Assembly: GCA_020725885.1 (NCBI GenBank)
Contig: DYEA01000007.1
Span: 346,179-410,178, forward strand
Source: Slackia sp.
GTDB taxonomy: Bacteria > Actinomycetota > Coriobacteriia > Anaerosomatales > Anaerosomataceae
Reading direction: 5' to 3'
DNA: 64,000 nt
Positions 25,054 through 34,666 of the stretch are shown piece after piece. How positions within the stretch are numbered: position 1 is the stretch's first letter; the number at the start of each line of letters is the position of its first letter. The translations under genes were made by a program, and so were the position numbers. The notes under the pieces were generated by a model. That model had not been told where the DNA came from, did no database searches, and saw only the letters and a program-made list of their open reading frames with translations.

Positions 25054-26760
25054 TTACCGTGCTGGTTGTGGCTCCAGGACCTCCTGCACCAGCAGCCGCA
25101 CGCGCTCGCGACCGCGCCAGGTCGAGCGCTCGACAGACGCGATGACGTCGGCGGCGCCGAGGCGTCCGAGACCCGCGATGTCAGGGCACCGGAACATGAT
25201 CGCCTCGATGCCCGACGTTCCGTCGGCCACTTGCATGACGGCGTGCTGCCCTGTCGGCCCCACCGGACGGCACTGGTCGAGCCGCACGCCTGCTAGTGCG
25301 AAGACCGGACGCGGGTTGCCGAACCCGAACGGCTCGAGCAGGTCGAGATCCGCCGCGCTCGCGATGTCTATGTCGCCCAGAGCGACCACGCCATCGACAA
25401 GAGTCGCCCTGGGCGGAAGCGCCGCGTAGGCGGGAGCCAGCGCCTCTTGTGCGGCGCTTCGGAACTCGGCCAGCCGCTCTGCAGGAAGCGCGAACCCGAC
25501 GGCCGCCTCGTGGCCGCCGAATCTGTCGAGCATGCCGCGGACCTCGCCGAGCGCGCCGTGCAGGTCCAGGCCGGGCACGGAGCGGCCCGAGCCCACCGCG
25601 ACGCCGTCCTCGACGCACAGCACGAGCGCGGGGATCCCGAAGCGCTGCGCGAGCCGCGAGGCCACGATGCCGCGGACGCCGTCGTGCCATCCCTCCCCCG
25701 CGACCACGATCAGCGGCGGCTCCGGGCCGCCGTCGGCCTCGATGAGCTCCATCGCCTGCCTGAAGACCGACAGCTCCACGACCTGACGCGACCGGTTGTG
25801 CTCGTCGAGCGTTCGCGCGATGCTTCTCGCTTCGTCCTCGTCTTCGGTCATCAGCAGCCTGAGCGCCAAGACCGGGTCCGCCATGCGGCCGGCGGCGTTC
25901 AGCCGCGGGCCGAGCGCGAACGCCACCCGCTCCGAGGTCACCTGCGCGACGTCGATGCTGGCTGCCTCGGCGAGCGCGAGCACGCCGAGGCGCGGGCTCG
26001 TCCGCATCCGCTCGAGGCCAGCGGCGACAAGCGCGCGGTTCGGGCCCAGCAGCGGCACGATGTCCGCGATGGTGCCGAGCGTCGCCAGGTCGAGGTACTC
26101 GAGCCACGACGACCCGTCACCGAGACGCTCGCCCACGGCTTTCGCCAATGCGAGCGCGACGCCCGCTCCCGAGAGCTCCGGGCCGCCTGCGGCGAGCTTC
26201 GGGTCGGCGACCGGCACGCCCGCAGGCAGCCCGTCGCCAGGCTCGTGGTGGTCGGTGACGACGACGTCGACGCCAGCTGCCAGCAGCGCGTCCACCTCGG
26301 CCTTCGACGACACGCCGCAGTCCACGGTCACCACCAGTTCAGGCCGTTTGGCGAGCACGCGCTCGATGGCCGCCTGCGACAGGCCGTACCCCTCGTTGAC
26401 GCGGTGCGGAACGACAGCGCCGGCCTTTCCGCCGAACGAGCGCAGCGCGAGCGTGAGCAGCCCGGCCGCCGACACGCCGTCGAGATCGAAGTCTCCGAAG
26501 ACGATGACGCGCTCGCGCTCGCGCACCGCCCGCGCGACCCGCTCCGCCGCCTCGTCGAGCCCCGGGATCGCGCCAGCGTCAGGCCAGTCCCGCGCAAGCG
26601 ACGGCTCCAGGAACGCGCACGCCCGCTCCGGAGAATCGAACCCGCGAGCCGCGAGCGCCCACGCCGCGAGCCGCGACACGCCGAGCTCGCGCGAGAGCGC
26701 TTCGACCACCGCCGGCTCGACCTCGCGCCTCAAGCGCCATATTCTCTCGGTCTGCTGCAC
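25054..26760 (-). CDS. recJ: Single-stranded-DNA-specific exonuclease RecJ
   Basis: DHH-family 5'-3' exonuclease, 568 residues. Motif I is FGDFDLDG (about 88-95), then VDCGVSS, the DHH motif VTDHHEPGDG (about 168-177), and the DHHA1 part with GRSVPGLDLHGAL and RFGGHEAAVGF; an OB fold ends the protein. It acts in recombination and base-excision or mismatch repair. GTG 26760 lies exactly six bases after a TAGGAT -10, so the mRNA is probably leaderless and no ribosome site is needed. Confidence 0.95.
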   Translation of the reverse strand: MQQTERIWRLRREVEPAVVEALSRELGVSRLAAWALAARGFDSPERACAFLEPSLARDWPDAGAIPGLDEAAERVARAVRERERVIVFGDFDLDGVSAAGLLTLALRSFGGKAGAVVPHRVNEGYGLSQAAIERVLAKRPELVVTVDCGVSSKAEVDALLAAGVDVVVTDHHEPGDGLPAGVPVADPKLAAGGPELSGAGVALALAKAVGERLGDGSSWLEYLDLATLGTIADIVPLLGPNRALVAAGLERMRTSPRLGVLALAEAASIDVAQVTSERVAFALGPRLNAAGRMADPVLALRLLMTEDEDEARSIARTLDEHNRSRQVVELSVFRQAMELIEADGGPEPPLIVVAGEGWHDGVRGIVASRLAQRFGIPALVLCVEDGVAVGSGRSVPGLDLHGALGEVRGMLDRFGGHEAAVGFALPAERLAEFRSAAQEALAPAYAALPPRATLVDGVVALGDIDIASAADLDLLEPFGFGNPRPVFALAGVRLDQCRPVGPTGQHAVMQVADGTSGIEAIMFRCPDIAGLGRLGAADVIASVERSTWRGRERVRLLVQEVLEPQPAR

Positions 26761-26772
26761 CCGTGCATCCTA
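26761..26772 (-). promoter_or_regulatory. Leaderless promoter of recJ
   Basis: Minus strand: TAGGAT at 26772-26767, then six bases, then the GTG start at 26760. The predicted transcription start coincides with the start codon. There is no Shine-Dalgarno sequence. Confidence 0.55.
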
Positions 26773-26778
26773 ACGCAG

Positions 26779-26808
26779 GGGGCCGACACGCTTTCGCGCA
26801 TCGGCCCC
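26779..26808 (-). terminator. Hairpin terminator-like element upstream of recJ
   Basis: GGGGCCGA (26779-26786) pairs with TCGGCCCC (26801-26808), with a further GCGC/GCGT step around a GAAA loop on the minus strand. It lies between the end of secF and the recJ promoter, upstream of recJ on the same strand relative to higher coordinates. No T-tract follows, so strength is uncertain. Confidence 0.4.
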
Positions 26809-26828
26809 GTGAGATCTCGAGAAGCGAG

Positions 26829-27755
26829 CTACGACGCCTTCGCGCCGGCCTGCTCCCGCTTCTTGCGGAGCGCCTGGTAGCGCGGCTCCGTCTCTTTCCA
26901 CATCGCGTAGACGGTGCTCGCCACGCCGACCGACGAGTACGCGCCCGAAAGCATGCCGGCCAGCAGCGCGAACGCGAAGTCTTTGAGCGTCTCGCCGCCG
27001 AACACGAACAGCATCGTGACCGGGATGATCGACGTCAGGCTCGTGTTGATCCAGCGCGTGAGCACCTGGTTGATGGACTCGTTCGCGGCCTCGGTGAACG
27101 TCTGCTTGACGAGCGTGCGCGTGTTCTCGCGGATGCGGTGGAACACGACGATCGTGTCGTACAGCGAATAACCGAGGATCGTGAGCAGCGCCGCGATGGT
27201 ATTCGGCGTCACCTCCCGGCCAGCGACCGCGTAGATGCCGAGCACGATGAGCGCGTCGTGCACGAGCGCGAGCACGGCCGTGACCGACATCTTGTACTCG
27301 AACCGCACCGATATGTAGAAGAGGATCGCGAGTATCGAGATGGCGAGCGCGGTGAGCGCGCTTCGCGTCACGCTGCGGCCCCAGCCCGGGCCGATCGTGG
27401 TGACGGTGACCTCCTGCTCGGGCAGCCCGAGGTCCTTGACCACCTTCAAGAACGCGTCCTCGGCCTTCTGCGGGTCGGACTCGGCGGTGCGCACGAGGAA
27501 CGCTCCGTCTTGGGTCGTCTGGATGCTTGCATTGCGCGCCTCAGGCACGCCCGCGCCTTCGAGCGCCTTGCGCACCTGCTCGGCGGTGACGCCCGGCTTC
27601 GCGGTGAGCGTCATGACGGTGCCGCCCTGGAACTCGATGCCGAACACGAGGCCTTTGAAGATGAGCGCCGCGATGCTGATCGCGATCAACACGCCAGAGA
27701 CCGCGAAGAACACGTTGCGCTTGCCGAGGAAGTCGAAGTCCATGCGCTTACGCAT
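26829..27755 (-). CDS. secF: Protein translocase subunit SecF
   Basis: RND-family SecF, 308 residues, six membrane segments and one large external loop. The conserved family segment SILAILFYISVRFEYKMSVTAVLALVHD and later GYSLYDTIVVFHRIREN are clear. It works with SecD to use the proton or sodium gradient during late Sec export. ATG 27755 overlaps the secD stop by eight bases; an in-frame ATG 27743 is the alternative. It belongs to the tgt-yajC-secD-secF set. Confidence 0.95.
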   Translation of the reverse strand: MRKRMDFDFLGKRNVFFAVSGVLIAISIAALIFKGLVFGIEFQGGTVMTLTAKPGVTAEQVRKALEGAGVPEARNASIQTTQDGAFLVRTAESDPQKAEDAFLKVVKDLGLPEQEVTVTTIGPGWGRSVTRSALTALAISILAILFYISVRFEYKMSVTAVLALVHDALIVLGIYAVAGREVTPNTIAALLTILGYSLYDTIVVFHRIRENTRTLVKQTFTEAANESINQVLTRWINTSLTSIIPVTMLFVFGGETLKDFAFALLAGMLSGAYSSVGVASTVYAMWKETEPRYQALRKKREQAGAKAS

Positions 27756-29049
27756 CCTGGCCCCCCTTCACGCCGAAGAGGCCAGGCGCCTTCGGCACCA
27801 CGCTCTCCGCGAGGAGCACCACGACCGAGCGCGTGAACATGAACGCGACGAACAGGTCGCAGAAGATGCCGAGCGCGAGCGTGAGCGCGAAGCCCTTCAC
27901 CGGGCCGATCGCGAAGATGAAGATCACGATGGCGCTCACGAGCGTCACCAGGTCCGCATTGAGGCTCGTGATGAGCGCGTGGCGCGTGCCGGACTTCGCC
28001 GCGCTGCGGTGGGTCTTGCCCATGCGGACCTCTTCCTTGAAGCGCTCGAAGATGAGGATCGAGGAGTCCGCTGCAAGGCCGACCGTGAGCACGAGACCAG
28101 CGACGCCCGGCAGCGACAGCGCGAAGGCGCCCGCACGCGACAGCAGCGCGATGATGCCGAACAGGATCGACAGGTATGCCCCAAGCGAGAACCACGAGAG
28201 CAGACCGAACCCGCGGTAGTACGCGAGCATGAACAGCGCGACGAGGCCGAAACCCGCCAGACCCGCGAGCAGGCCCTGCTTCAGCGACTCTTGGCCGAGC
28301 GTCGGACCGACGACCTGCGTCGAGGACGGCACAAGCTTCACGGGCAGCGCGCCGGCCTGCAGGACGGCCGCGAGCCGCTTGGCCTCCTCGGCCGTGAACG
28401 TGCCGGAGATCATCGTCTTGCCGTCCGTGATCGGCTCGCGGATCGTAGCGACCGACTGCACGACGCCGTCGAGCACGATGACGATCGTCTGGCCGACGTT
28501 CGCGGAGGTGTACTTGCTCCATGCCTCCGCGCCTGGCGTGTCGAAGTCGAGCGACACGGCCGGCCGGTTGCTCTGGTCGACGGTCACGCCAGCGGTCTTG
28601 ACGTTGGCGCCGGTGACGATGGCCGCTGTCGCCGGATAGCTCCCGTCGGGCAGCGCCACACCGTAGTCGAGCGCCATCGTCGCGGTGATGCTGCGGGCGT
28701 CGATGAACTCGAGCTGTCCGGTCGAGCCGAGCGCCTTCAAGGCCTCGCGCGAGTCCTTGATGCCTGGGATCTGCACCAGCAGCGCGTCAGCGCCTGAGCG
28801 CTGCACGCTCGCCTCGCTCACTCCGAGCGCGTTCACGCGCTCCGTGAGGATGGTCTCCGCCCGGTCCATCATCTCTTCCGTCAGCGGCTGGCCGGGCGCC
28901 GGCTCCGCCGTGAGGATGACGGACAGGCCGCCTTTGAGGTCGAGCCCCTGGTTGATCTTCTTGTCGAGCGGCCAGAATGCCCACCACGACAGCGCCACCA
29001 GCACCACGACGATGCCGATGGCTAGGACGTTCTTCGTCTTGTCGTCCAT
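27748..29049 (-). CDS. secD: Protein translocase subunit SecD
   Basis: SecD, 433 residues: first membrane segment at residues 7-27, the external P1 domain, then five further helices including GLLAGLAGFGLVALFMLAYYRG and VGLAADSSILIFERFKEE, the D-x-x-I-x-F motif of the RND transmembrane core. The P1 region begins GLDLKGGLSVILTAEP, a SecD hallmark. It is followed by secF with an eight-base overlap. Confidence 0.95.
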   Translation of the reverse strand: MDDKTKNVLAIGIVVVLVALSWWAFWPLDKKINQGLDLKGGLSVILTAEPAPGQPLTEEMMDRAETILTERVNALGVSEASVQRSGADALLVQIPGIKDSREALKALGSTGQLEFIDARSITATMALDYGVALPDGSYPATAAIVTGANVKTAGVTVDQSNRPAVSLDFDTPGAEAWSKYTSANVGQTIVIVLDGVVQSVATIREPITDGKTMISGTFTAEEAKRLAAVLQAGALPVKLVPSSTQVVGPTLGQESLKQGLLAGLAGFGLVALFMLAYYRGFGLLSWFSLGAYLSILFGIIALLSRAGAFALSLPGVAGLVLTVGLAADSSILIFERFKEEVRMGKTHRSAAKSGTRHALITSLNADLVTLVSAIVIFIFAIGPVKGFALTLALGIFCDLFVAFMFTRSVVVLLAESVVPKAPGLFGVKGGQDA

Positions 29050-29085
29050 CCCGTCTCCAGTCTGTCCTTCGATGCTGCGGCCCGG

Positions 29086-29355
29086 CTACTCGCCGGGCTC
29101 GACCTTCCGCGCGACGGCCGATCGCGCATACGTCACGACGACGCCCTCCGCGACCTTCAGGTCCACGGTGTCGTCGGCAAGCGCCACGATCGTCCCGTAC
29201 ATGCCCCCGATGGTCACGACGCGGTCGCCGACCTCCAAAGACGCCATGAGCTGCTGCTGCTCCTTCTGCCGCTTGACCTGCGGCCGGATCAGCAAGAAGT
29301 AGAACGCGACCACGAGCAAGACGAGCGAGAACAGCTGTCCGTACTGCTGGTTCAT
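29086..29355 (-). CDS. yajC: Preprotein translocase subunit YajC
   Basis: 89-residue YajC: one N-terminal membrane segment (SLVLLVVAFYFLLIRP, about 9-24) followed by QVKRQKEQQQLMASLEVGDRV-type and TIGGMYGTIV segments that define the family. It joins SecDF as an accessory of the translocase. ATG 29355 is preceded by GAGGAGG. Gene order tgt-yajC-secD-secF is the classic one. Confidence 0.94.
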   Translation of the reverse strand: MNQQYGQLFSLVLLVVAFYFLLIRPQVKRQKEQQQLMASLEVGDRVVTIGGMYGTIVALADDTVDLKVAEGVVVTYARSAVARKVEPGE

Positions 29356-29408
29356 GGCAGACCTCCTCGGTCTTACGACCCGACGGACGGGCCAACGCAC
29401 GGCCACAC

Positions 29409-29417
29409 ATCATACCA
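29409..29417 (-). promoter_or_regulatory. Extended -10 promoter for yajC-secDF
   Basis: TGGTATGAT on the minus strand, with TATGAT at 29414-29409, in the 87 bases between tgt and yajC. Predicted start near 29402 leaves a leader of about 46 bases. It would allow secDF expression apart from tgt. Confidence 0.5.
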
Positions 29418-29442
29418 TCAGCGCAGAGGCGACGCTGGCGCT

Positions 29443-30603
<1,161 letters not shown>

Positions 30604-30654
30604 TCATAGCGCGAACCTCGCAGCGTTCCCAGCCGTCTTACGCAAGGAGATGGA

Positions 30655-31206
30655 GTGGACAGCACCGGCGTCACCGACGAGACGGCGTTGGTCTCGGCCG
30701 CCAAGGCCGGCGACGAGCAGGCGTTCGAGACGCTCGTCCGGGCGCACGTCGACGCCGTGTACGGCCACGCGCTGAGGTTCTTCGGCGACCCGACGGCCGC
30801 CGAAGACGCGACGCAAGAGGTGTTCATCAAGATGTTCCGTTCGCTCGAGAGCTTCGACGGCCGTGCAGCCCTCTCGACGTGGCTGTTCCGCGTGACGCGC
30901 AACGTCTGCCTCGACATTGCGCGGTCCCGCAAGCACATCCCGACCCCCGTCGACATCGCGGACGTCGACCCGCCGCGTTCGGCAGACGCCGCTGATGCGG
31001 TCGCGCTCGCTGACGCGGTCGAGAAGGCAGTGCGGACGCTGCCGCCGGAGGAGCGGGACGCTTTGAGCGCGGTCGCTATCTTCGACCTGCCGTACGACGA
31101 GGCAGCCGAGGTCCTCGGCGTTCCCGTCGGCACCGTCAAGTCGCGCGTCTTCCGCGCGAGGAAAGCGCTCGCGACGCTGCTCGCCGAGCCGGGGAAGGAG
31201 GCGTGA
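30655..31206 (+). CDS. ECF-type RNA polymerase sigma factor
   Basis: Extracytoplasmic-function sigma factor, 183 residues, regions 2 and 4 only. Region 2 is in FETLVRAHVDAVYGHALRFF and ATQEVFIKMFRSLESFDGRAALSTWLFRVTRNVCLD; region 4 in LPPEERDALSAVAIFDLPYDEAAEVLGVPVGTVKSRVFRARK. GTG 30655 is preceded by AAGGAG at a good distance; the overlapping ATG at 30650 is in another frame. The next gene overlaps (TGATG) and encodes its likely anti-sigma factor. Confidence 0.93.
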   Translation: MDSTGVTDETALVSAAKAGDEQAFETLVRAHVDAVYGHALRFFGDPTAAEDATQEVFIKMFRSLESFDGRAALSTWLFRVTRNVCLDIARSRKHIPTPVDIADVDPPRSADAADAVALADAVEKAVRTLPPEERDALSAVAIFDLPYDEAAEVLGVPVGTVKSRVFRARKALATLLAEPGKEA

Positions 31207-32207
31207 TGGACTGCGCGCGCGCAGAAGAGATCCTCCTCTCGGCGGCAGACGGCCTGGTCTCGCCGGACGAGGCGGCGCAGGCCGAGGCCCACTGCGCCTC
31301 GTGCCCGGAGTGTGCGCGCCTCCAGCACGGGCTGCGCCTCCTCGCCGAGGCCTCACGTCCGCAAGCCCCGGAAGCCGTCACTGAGGCGGTGTTGGCAGCG
31401 GTCCGCGAAGAACGGTCGCGCGTCGAGGAACGAGCTGCGGCAGCGCAGCCCTTGGAGCCCGCCGGATTGCCGGGCCGCTGGCGCTGGGCGGGCTGGGAAC
31501 GGCGGTTCGCAGGTTTCGCAGCCGCCGCGGCCATCGTGATCGTCGGGCTCGTCGCGGTGGGGATCGCGCTGCCACGGCTCGCTCCGGCTCCACAGGAAGC
31601 AGCCGTCAAGCAGGCCCCATCGAACTACGGCGGCGCCGTTTCCGGCACGCTCGCGGCGCCGCAGGCTCCGGAGACGGCCGGCGAAGCCTACGGCGATCGC
31701 GTGGCAGCGGCCGCCCCGCCCTACGTCGTCTTGGACGGCATGGTGTACCGGCTCGTCGAGGACCGCAGCCTCCCCTCGGCCGCCGCCACGGCGGGCGTCG
31801 TCACGAGCGCGCTCGACGACGCGGCGAGCGAGCCCACCACGATGCCGGCGTACGCCGACCCTATCGACCCGCACCTCATCTGGGTGCAGACGCATGACGG
31901 CCGCACGCTCGCGTTCCGCCTTGTCACGAGGACGTACGCGGGCGACGAGTTCGCGCTGGAGAGCGGCTCCGGCGTGCTGCGTTTCGGCGAGTGGCCGACG
32001 CTCCCTCAGCGGTTCGCTCCGCCGACGTCGTCTGACGGCTCCCCGACCTTCCGCTACTTCGGCTTCGACGACCGCGGCGTCCGCATCTACGTGCCGGCTG
32101 GCGCACGACCACGGCCGCTCGACGGGTTCGCGGTCGCGCCCGGCACCTCGCCGGACGATCCGGCCGCTGGCAACCCGAACTGGACGTGGTGGTCGCGGGT
32201 CGACTGA
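31206..32207 (+). CDS. Zinc-finger (zf-HC2) transmembrane anti-sigma factor
   Basis: 333-residue single-span protein. The N-terminal zinc site HCASCPEC fits HxxxCxxC of ZAS anti-sigma factors (about residues 29-36); a membrane helix lies near 102-121 (FAAAAAIVIVGLVAVGIALP); the rest is external, with a Pro/Ala linker and a beta-rich sensor region of about 150 residues (YVVLDGMVYRLVEDRS..., FRYFGFDDRGVRIYVP). It should bind the ECF sigma encoded just upstream and release it on an envelope signal, which is unknown. GTG 31203 is an alternative start. Confidence 0.85.
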   Translation: MDCARAEEILLSAADGLVSPDEAAQAEAHCASCPECARLQHGLRLLAEASRPQAPEAVTEAVLAAVREERSRVEERAAAAQPLEPAGLPGRWRWAGWERRFAGFAAAAAIVIVGLVAVGIALPRLAPAPQEAAVKQAPSNYGGAVSGTLAAPQAPETAGEAYGDRVAAAAPPYVVLDGMVYRLVEDRSLPSAAATAGVVTSALDDAASEPTTMPAYADPIDPHLIWVQTHDGRTLAFRLVTRTYAGDEFALESGSGVLRFGEWPTLPQRFAPPTSSDGSPTFRYFGFDDRGVRIYVPAGARPRPLDGFAVAPGTSPDDPAAGNPNWTWWSRVD

Positions 32208-32210
32208 CGC

Positions 32211-33245
32211 TCAGATGATGAGCATCGCGTCGCCGAACGACAAGAAGCGGTAGCGCTCACGCTTCGCCGTCTCGTAGGCGCGCATGATGAGGTCCCGTCC
32301 CGCGAACGCGCTCACCATCATGAGCAGCGTCGAGCGCGGCATGTGGAAGTTCGTGATGAGCGCGTCGACCGCTCCGAAGACGAAACCTGGCAAGATGAAC
32401 AGGTCCGTCACGCCCTCGGCGGCCTCTACGAGACGCGTCTCCTCGTTGTATGCGCTCTCGAGCGCCCGGACGGTGGTCGTGCCGACGGCGACCACGCGCG
32501 ACCCGCGCCGGCGGGCCTCGTTCACCGCGTCAGCCGTCCACGGAGGCACCCGGTAGTGCTCGCTGTGCATCGTGTGCTCCCGCGGATCGTCGACCGAGAC
32601 GGGGCGGAACGTGTCGAGCCCGACGTCGAGCTCCACCTTCGCCAGGTGGACGCCTCGCCGCTGGATCTCGTCGAGCAGCTCCGTCGTGAAGTGCAGCCCG
32701 GCCGTCGGAGCCGCGACGCTGTGCTCTTGCGAGGCGTAGACGGTCTGGTACTTCTCCGGGTCGTCCAGCGTGGCGGTGATGTACGGCGGAAGCGGCACTT
32801 CGCCGATGGCGTGCACGGCCTCCATGAACGTCCCCTCGCGCACGCTGAAGGCCACGACGCGGCCGCCCGTCTCCTCGATCACGTCAACGACGAGCCCGGT
32901 CAACAGCCCGTCGCCGAACACCACCTTCGCGCCCGGCTTGAGCCGGCGGCCAGGCCGCACGAGGCACTCCCAGGTCGTGCCGTACCGCGGCCGGAGCAGC
33001 AGCACTTCCACAGCGCCGCCCGTCTCGTCCTTCGCGCCTTTGAGCCGGGCCGGCAGCACCCGCGTCTCGTTGACGACGAGCACGTCGCCTTCGCGCAGGT
33101 ACTCGGGAAGGTCCCGGAACGTCTTGTGGTCGATCTGGCCGCTTGCGCGCTCGACCACCATCAGGCGGCACGCGTCTCGCGGCTCGACGGGGTGTTGCGC
33201 GATCAGCCCGGTCGGCAGGTCGTAGTCGAAGTCTGCAGTGCGCAC
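32211..33245 (-). CDS. queA: S-adenosylmethionine:tRNA ribosyltransferase-isomerase
   Basis: QueA, 344 residues, which adds the epoxycyclopentane ring from SAM to preQ1-tRNA. Family motifs are LPTGLIAQHPVEPRDACRLM at the N-terminus, VVNETRVLPARL, QEHSVAAPTAGLHFT, HYRVP and ITNFHMPRSTLLMMVSAFAG. GTG 33245 has GGAGGAG upstream. It faces the anti-sigma gene tail to tail with only three bases between the stops. Confidence 0.96.
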   Translation of the reverse strand: MRTADFDYDLPTGLIAQHPVEPRDACRLMVVERASGQIDHKTFRDLPEYLREGDVLVVNETRVLPARLKGAKDETGGAVEVLLLRPRYGTTWECLVRPGRRLKPGAKVVFGDGLLTGLVVDVIEETGGRVVAFSVREGTFMEAVHAIGEVPLPPYITATLDDPEKYQTVYASQEHSVAAPTAGLHFTTELLDEIQRRGVHLAKVELDVGLDTFRPVSVDDPREHTMHSEHYRVPPWTADAVNEARRRGSRVVAVGTTTVRALESAYNEETRLVEAAEGVTDLFILPGFVFGAVDALITNFHMPRSTLLMMVSAFAGRDLIMRAYETAKRERYRFLSFGDAMLII

Positions 33246-33324
33246 GTCTCCTCCGCGTCGAAGGTCGGCTCCGCGCCAGTGTAACGCATCCGTTGCTGCG
33301 CTATCGCACGAGGCGCGCTTCCGA

Positions 33325-33330
33325 TACCAT
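33325..33330 (+). promoter_or_regulatory. Leaderless promoter of the PHP gene
   Basis: TACCAT at 33325-33330, six bases, then GTG 33337. No ribosome-binding sequence is present before the GTG, which supports a leaderless message. Confidence 0.5.
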
Positions 33331-33336
33331 CACGCC

Positions 33337-34062
33337 GTGACCACCTGGGCATCAGCAGACATACACCTCCACACGACGGCCTCGGACGGCTTGTACTCGC
33401 CGCGTCAGGTCGTGGAGTGGGCGGCGCAGCGCACCGATCTGTCGGTCATCGCGATCACCGACCACGACACGATGGATGGCGCCTTCGAAGCAGCCGAGGC
33501 CGCCCGCGGACTGCCCATCGAGCTCGTCTTAGGCCAGGAGATCGACAGCGCAGACGGCCACGTGCTCGCGCTGTGGATCCGGGAGCCCGTCCCGCCGGGC
33601 ATGAGCGCTCTCGACACCGTCGCGGCGATCCACGAGCAAGGAGGCCTCGCCATCGCCGCTCACCCGTTCGCCCCCAAGTGGTGGGCGAAGCACGGGCTGT
33701 GCCGCGGCGACGAACGGGTCTACGATTCAGTGCCCTTCGATGCGTTCGAGATCCACAACGCCACGCCGCTGCTGTTCCACGCGAACCTCCGCGCCCGGCA
33801 GTACGTCCGGCGAAACCCCGGCAGGTTCGCGGTCACCGGCGGCAGCGACGCGCACATCCTGTCTGCGATCGGAGCCACGCGGACGCTCTTCCCTGGCAGC
33901 ACCGCAGCCGACCTGCGCCGCGCGATCGAGGAGAAGACGACGCGCGTCGACAACACGCTTTTCTGGCTCACGCGCAACGCCCGCTACCTCGCCCACATGC
34001 CCAGGATCGTCAAACGCGAGCGGGACGAGAAGCGAGCCGCCGAAGCCGGGCCCCGGCGCTAG
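33337..34062 (+). CDS. PHP-domain phosphoesterase
   Basis: 241-residue PHP protein. Metal ligands are seen as DIHLHTTASDG (HxH, about residues 8-10), AITDHDTMDG, LGQEID, AIAAHPF and VTGGSDAHI (final DxH). The compact form matches the TrpH/YciV group, some of which hydrolyse nucleoside 3',5'-bisphosphates or short RNA; activity here is inferred. Its TAG is shared with queH on the other strand (CTAG). Confidence 0.88.
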   Translation: MTTWASADIHLHTTASDGLYSPRQVVEWAAQRTDLSVIAITDHDTMDGAFEAAEAARGLPIELVLGQEIDSADGHVLALWIREPVPPGMSALDTVAAIHEQGGLAIAAHPFAPKWWAKHGLCRGDERVYDSVPFDAFEIHNATPLLFHANLRARQYVRRNPGRFAVTGGSDAHILSAIGATRTLFPGSTAADLRRAIEEKTTRVDNTLFWLTRNARYLAHMPRIVKRERDEKRAAEAGPRR

Positions 34063-34634
34063 GGCTGCCCCTGCGCCTTGCGGGACGCACGCCGTGCGCG
34101 CGCTTGGGCGGCCTCCACCTCCGAGAGAAGGCAGCCGCAATACCGCTGACGGTACATGCCGAGGTCTTTCGAGCGCCTGACCGCCGACTGGTAGCGATCG
34201 CGGAAGTCCCTGCCGACGTAGGCGAGACCGTGCGCGCCGGCCGCCTCTCGCGCTACGGCGTCGAGCGCCGCCGGATCCTGGTACGGGCTGACTGTGAGCG
34301 TCGTGGCGATCGCGCCGATGCCTCGCTCGACGGCGACCTCGGCGGCGAGCGTCAGCCGAAGCCGCCAGCATGCCCGGCAGCGCTCGGCGCGGTCCCGCCA
34401 GACTCCTGCCGTGGCCTCCAACCACAGCACCGGGTCGTACGGGACCTCGACCACCTCGACGCCGTGCTCGTGCGCGTGCTCGAGCAGCACGTCTCTGCGC
34501 CGCTCGTATTCGGCGAGCGGATGGATGTTCGGATTCGCGTACACGACGAGCGGCTCGAACCCCTCCGCTCGCAGGGCGTCGAGCGGTTCGAGCAGGCACG
34601 GTCCGCAGCACGCATGGAGGACGGCTCGTTCCAT
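34059..34634 (-). CDS. queH: Epoxyqueuosine reductase QueH
   Basis: QueH (formerly DUF208), 191 residues, the last step of queuosine synthesis and an alternative to QueG. The N-terminal CCGPC (residues 9-13), RCRACW and YCGCLLSE motifs hold the Cys that bind an Fe-S cluster and metal. ATG 34634 lies six bases after TACAAT, so the message is likely leaderless. With queA and tgt nearby it makes a near-complete late queuosine pathway; no preQ1 synthesis genes are in the window. Confidence 0.93.
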   Translation of the reverse strand: MERAVLHACCGPCLLEPLDALRAEGFEPLVVYANPNIHPLAEYERRRDVLLEHAHEHGVEVVEVPYDPVLWLEATAGVWRDRAERCRACWRLRLTLAAEVAVERGIGAIATTLTVSPYQDPAALDAVAREAAGAHGLAYVGRDFRDRYQSAVRRSKDLGMYRQRYCGCLLSEVEAAQARARRASRKAQGQP

Positions 34635-34640
34635 GCGGCG

Positions 34641-34646
34641 ATTGTA
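34641..34646 (-). promoter_or_regulatory. Leaderless promoter of queH
   Basis: TACAAT on the minus strand at 34646-34641, then six bases to ATG 34634; no Shine-Dalgarno sequence. Confidence 0.55.
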
Positions 34647-34666
34647 GCGGCTGCGCCGCTCCGGCG

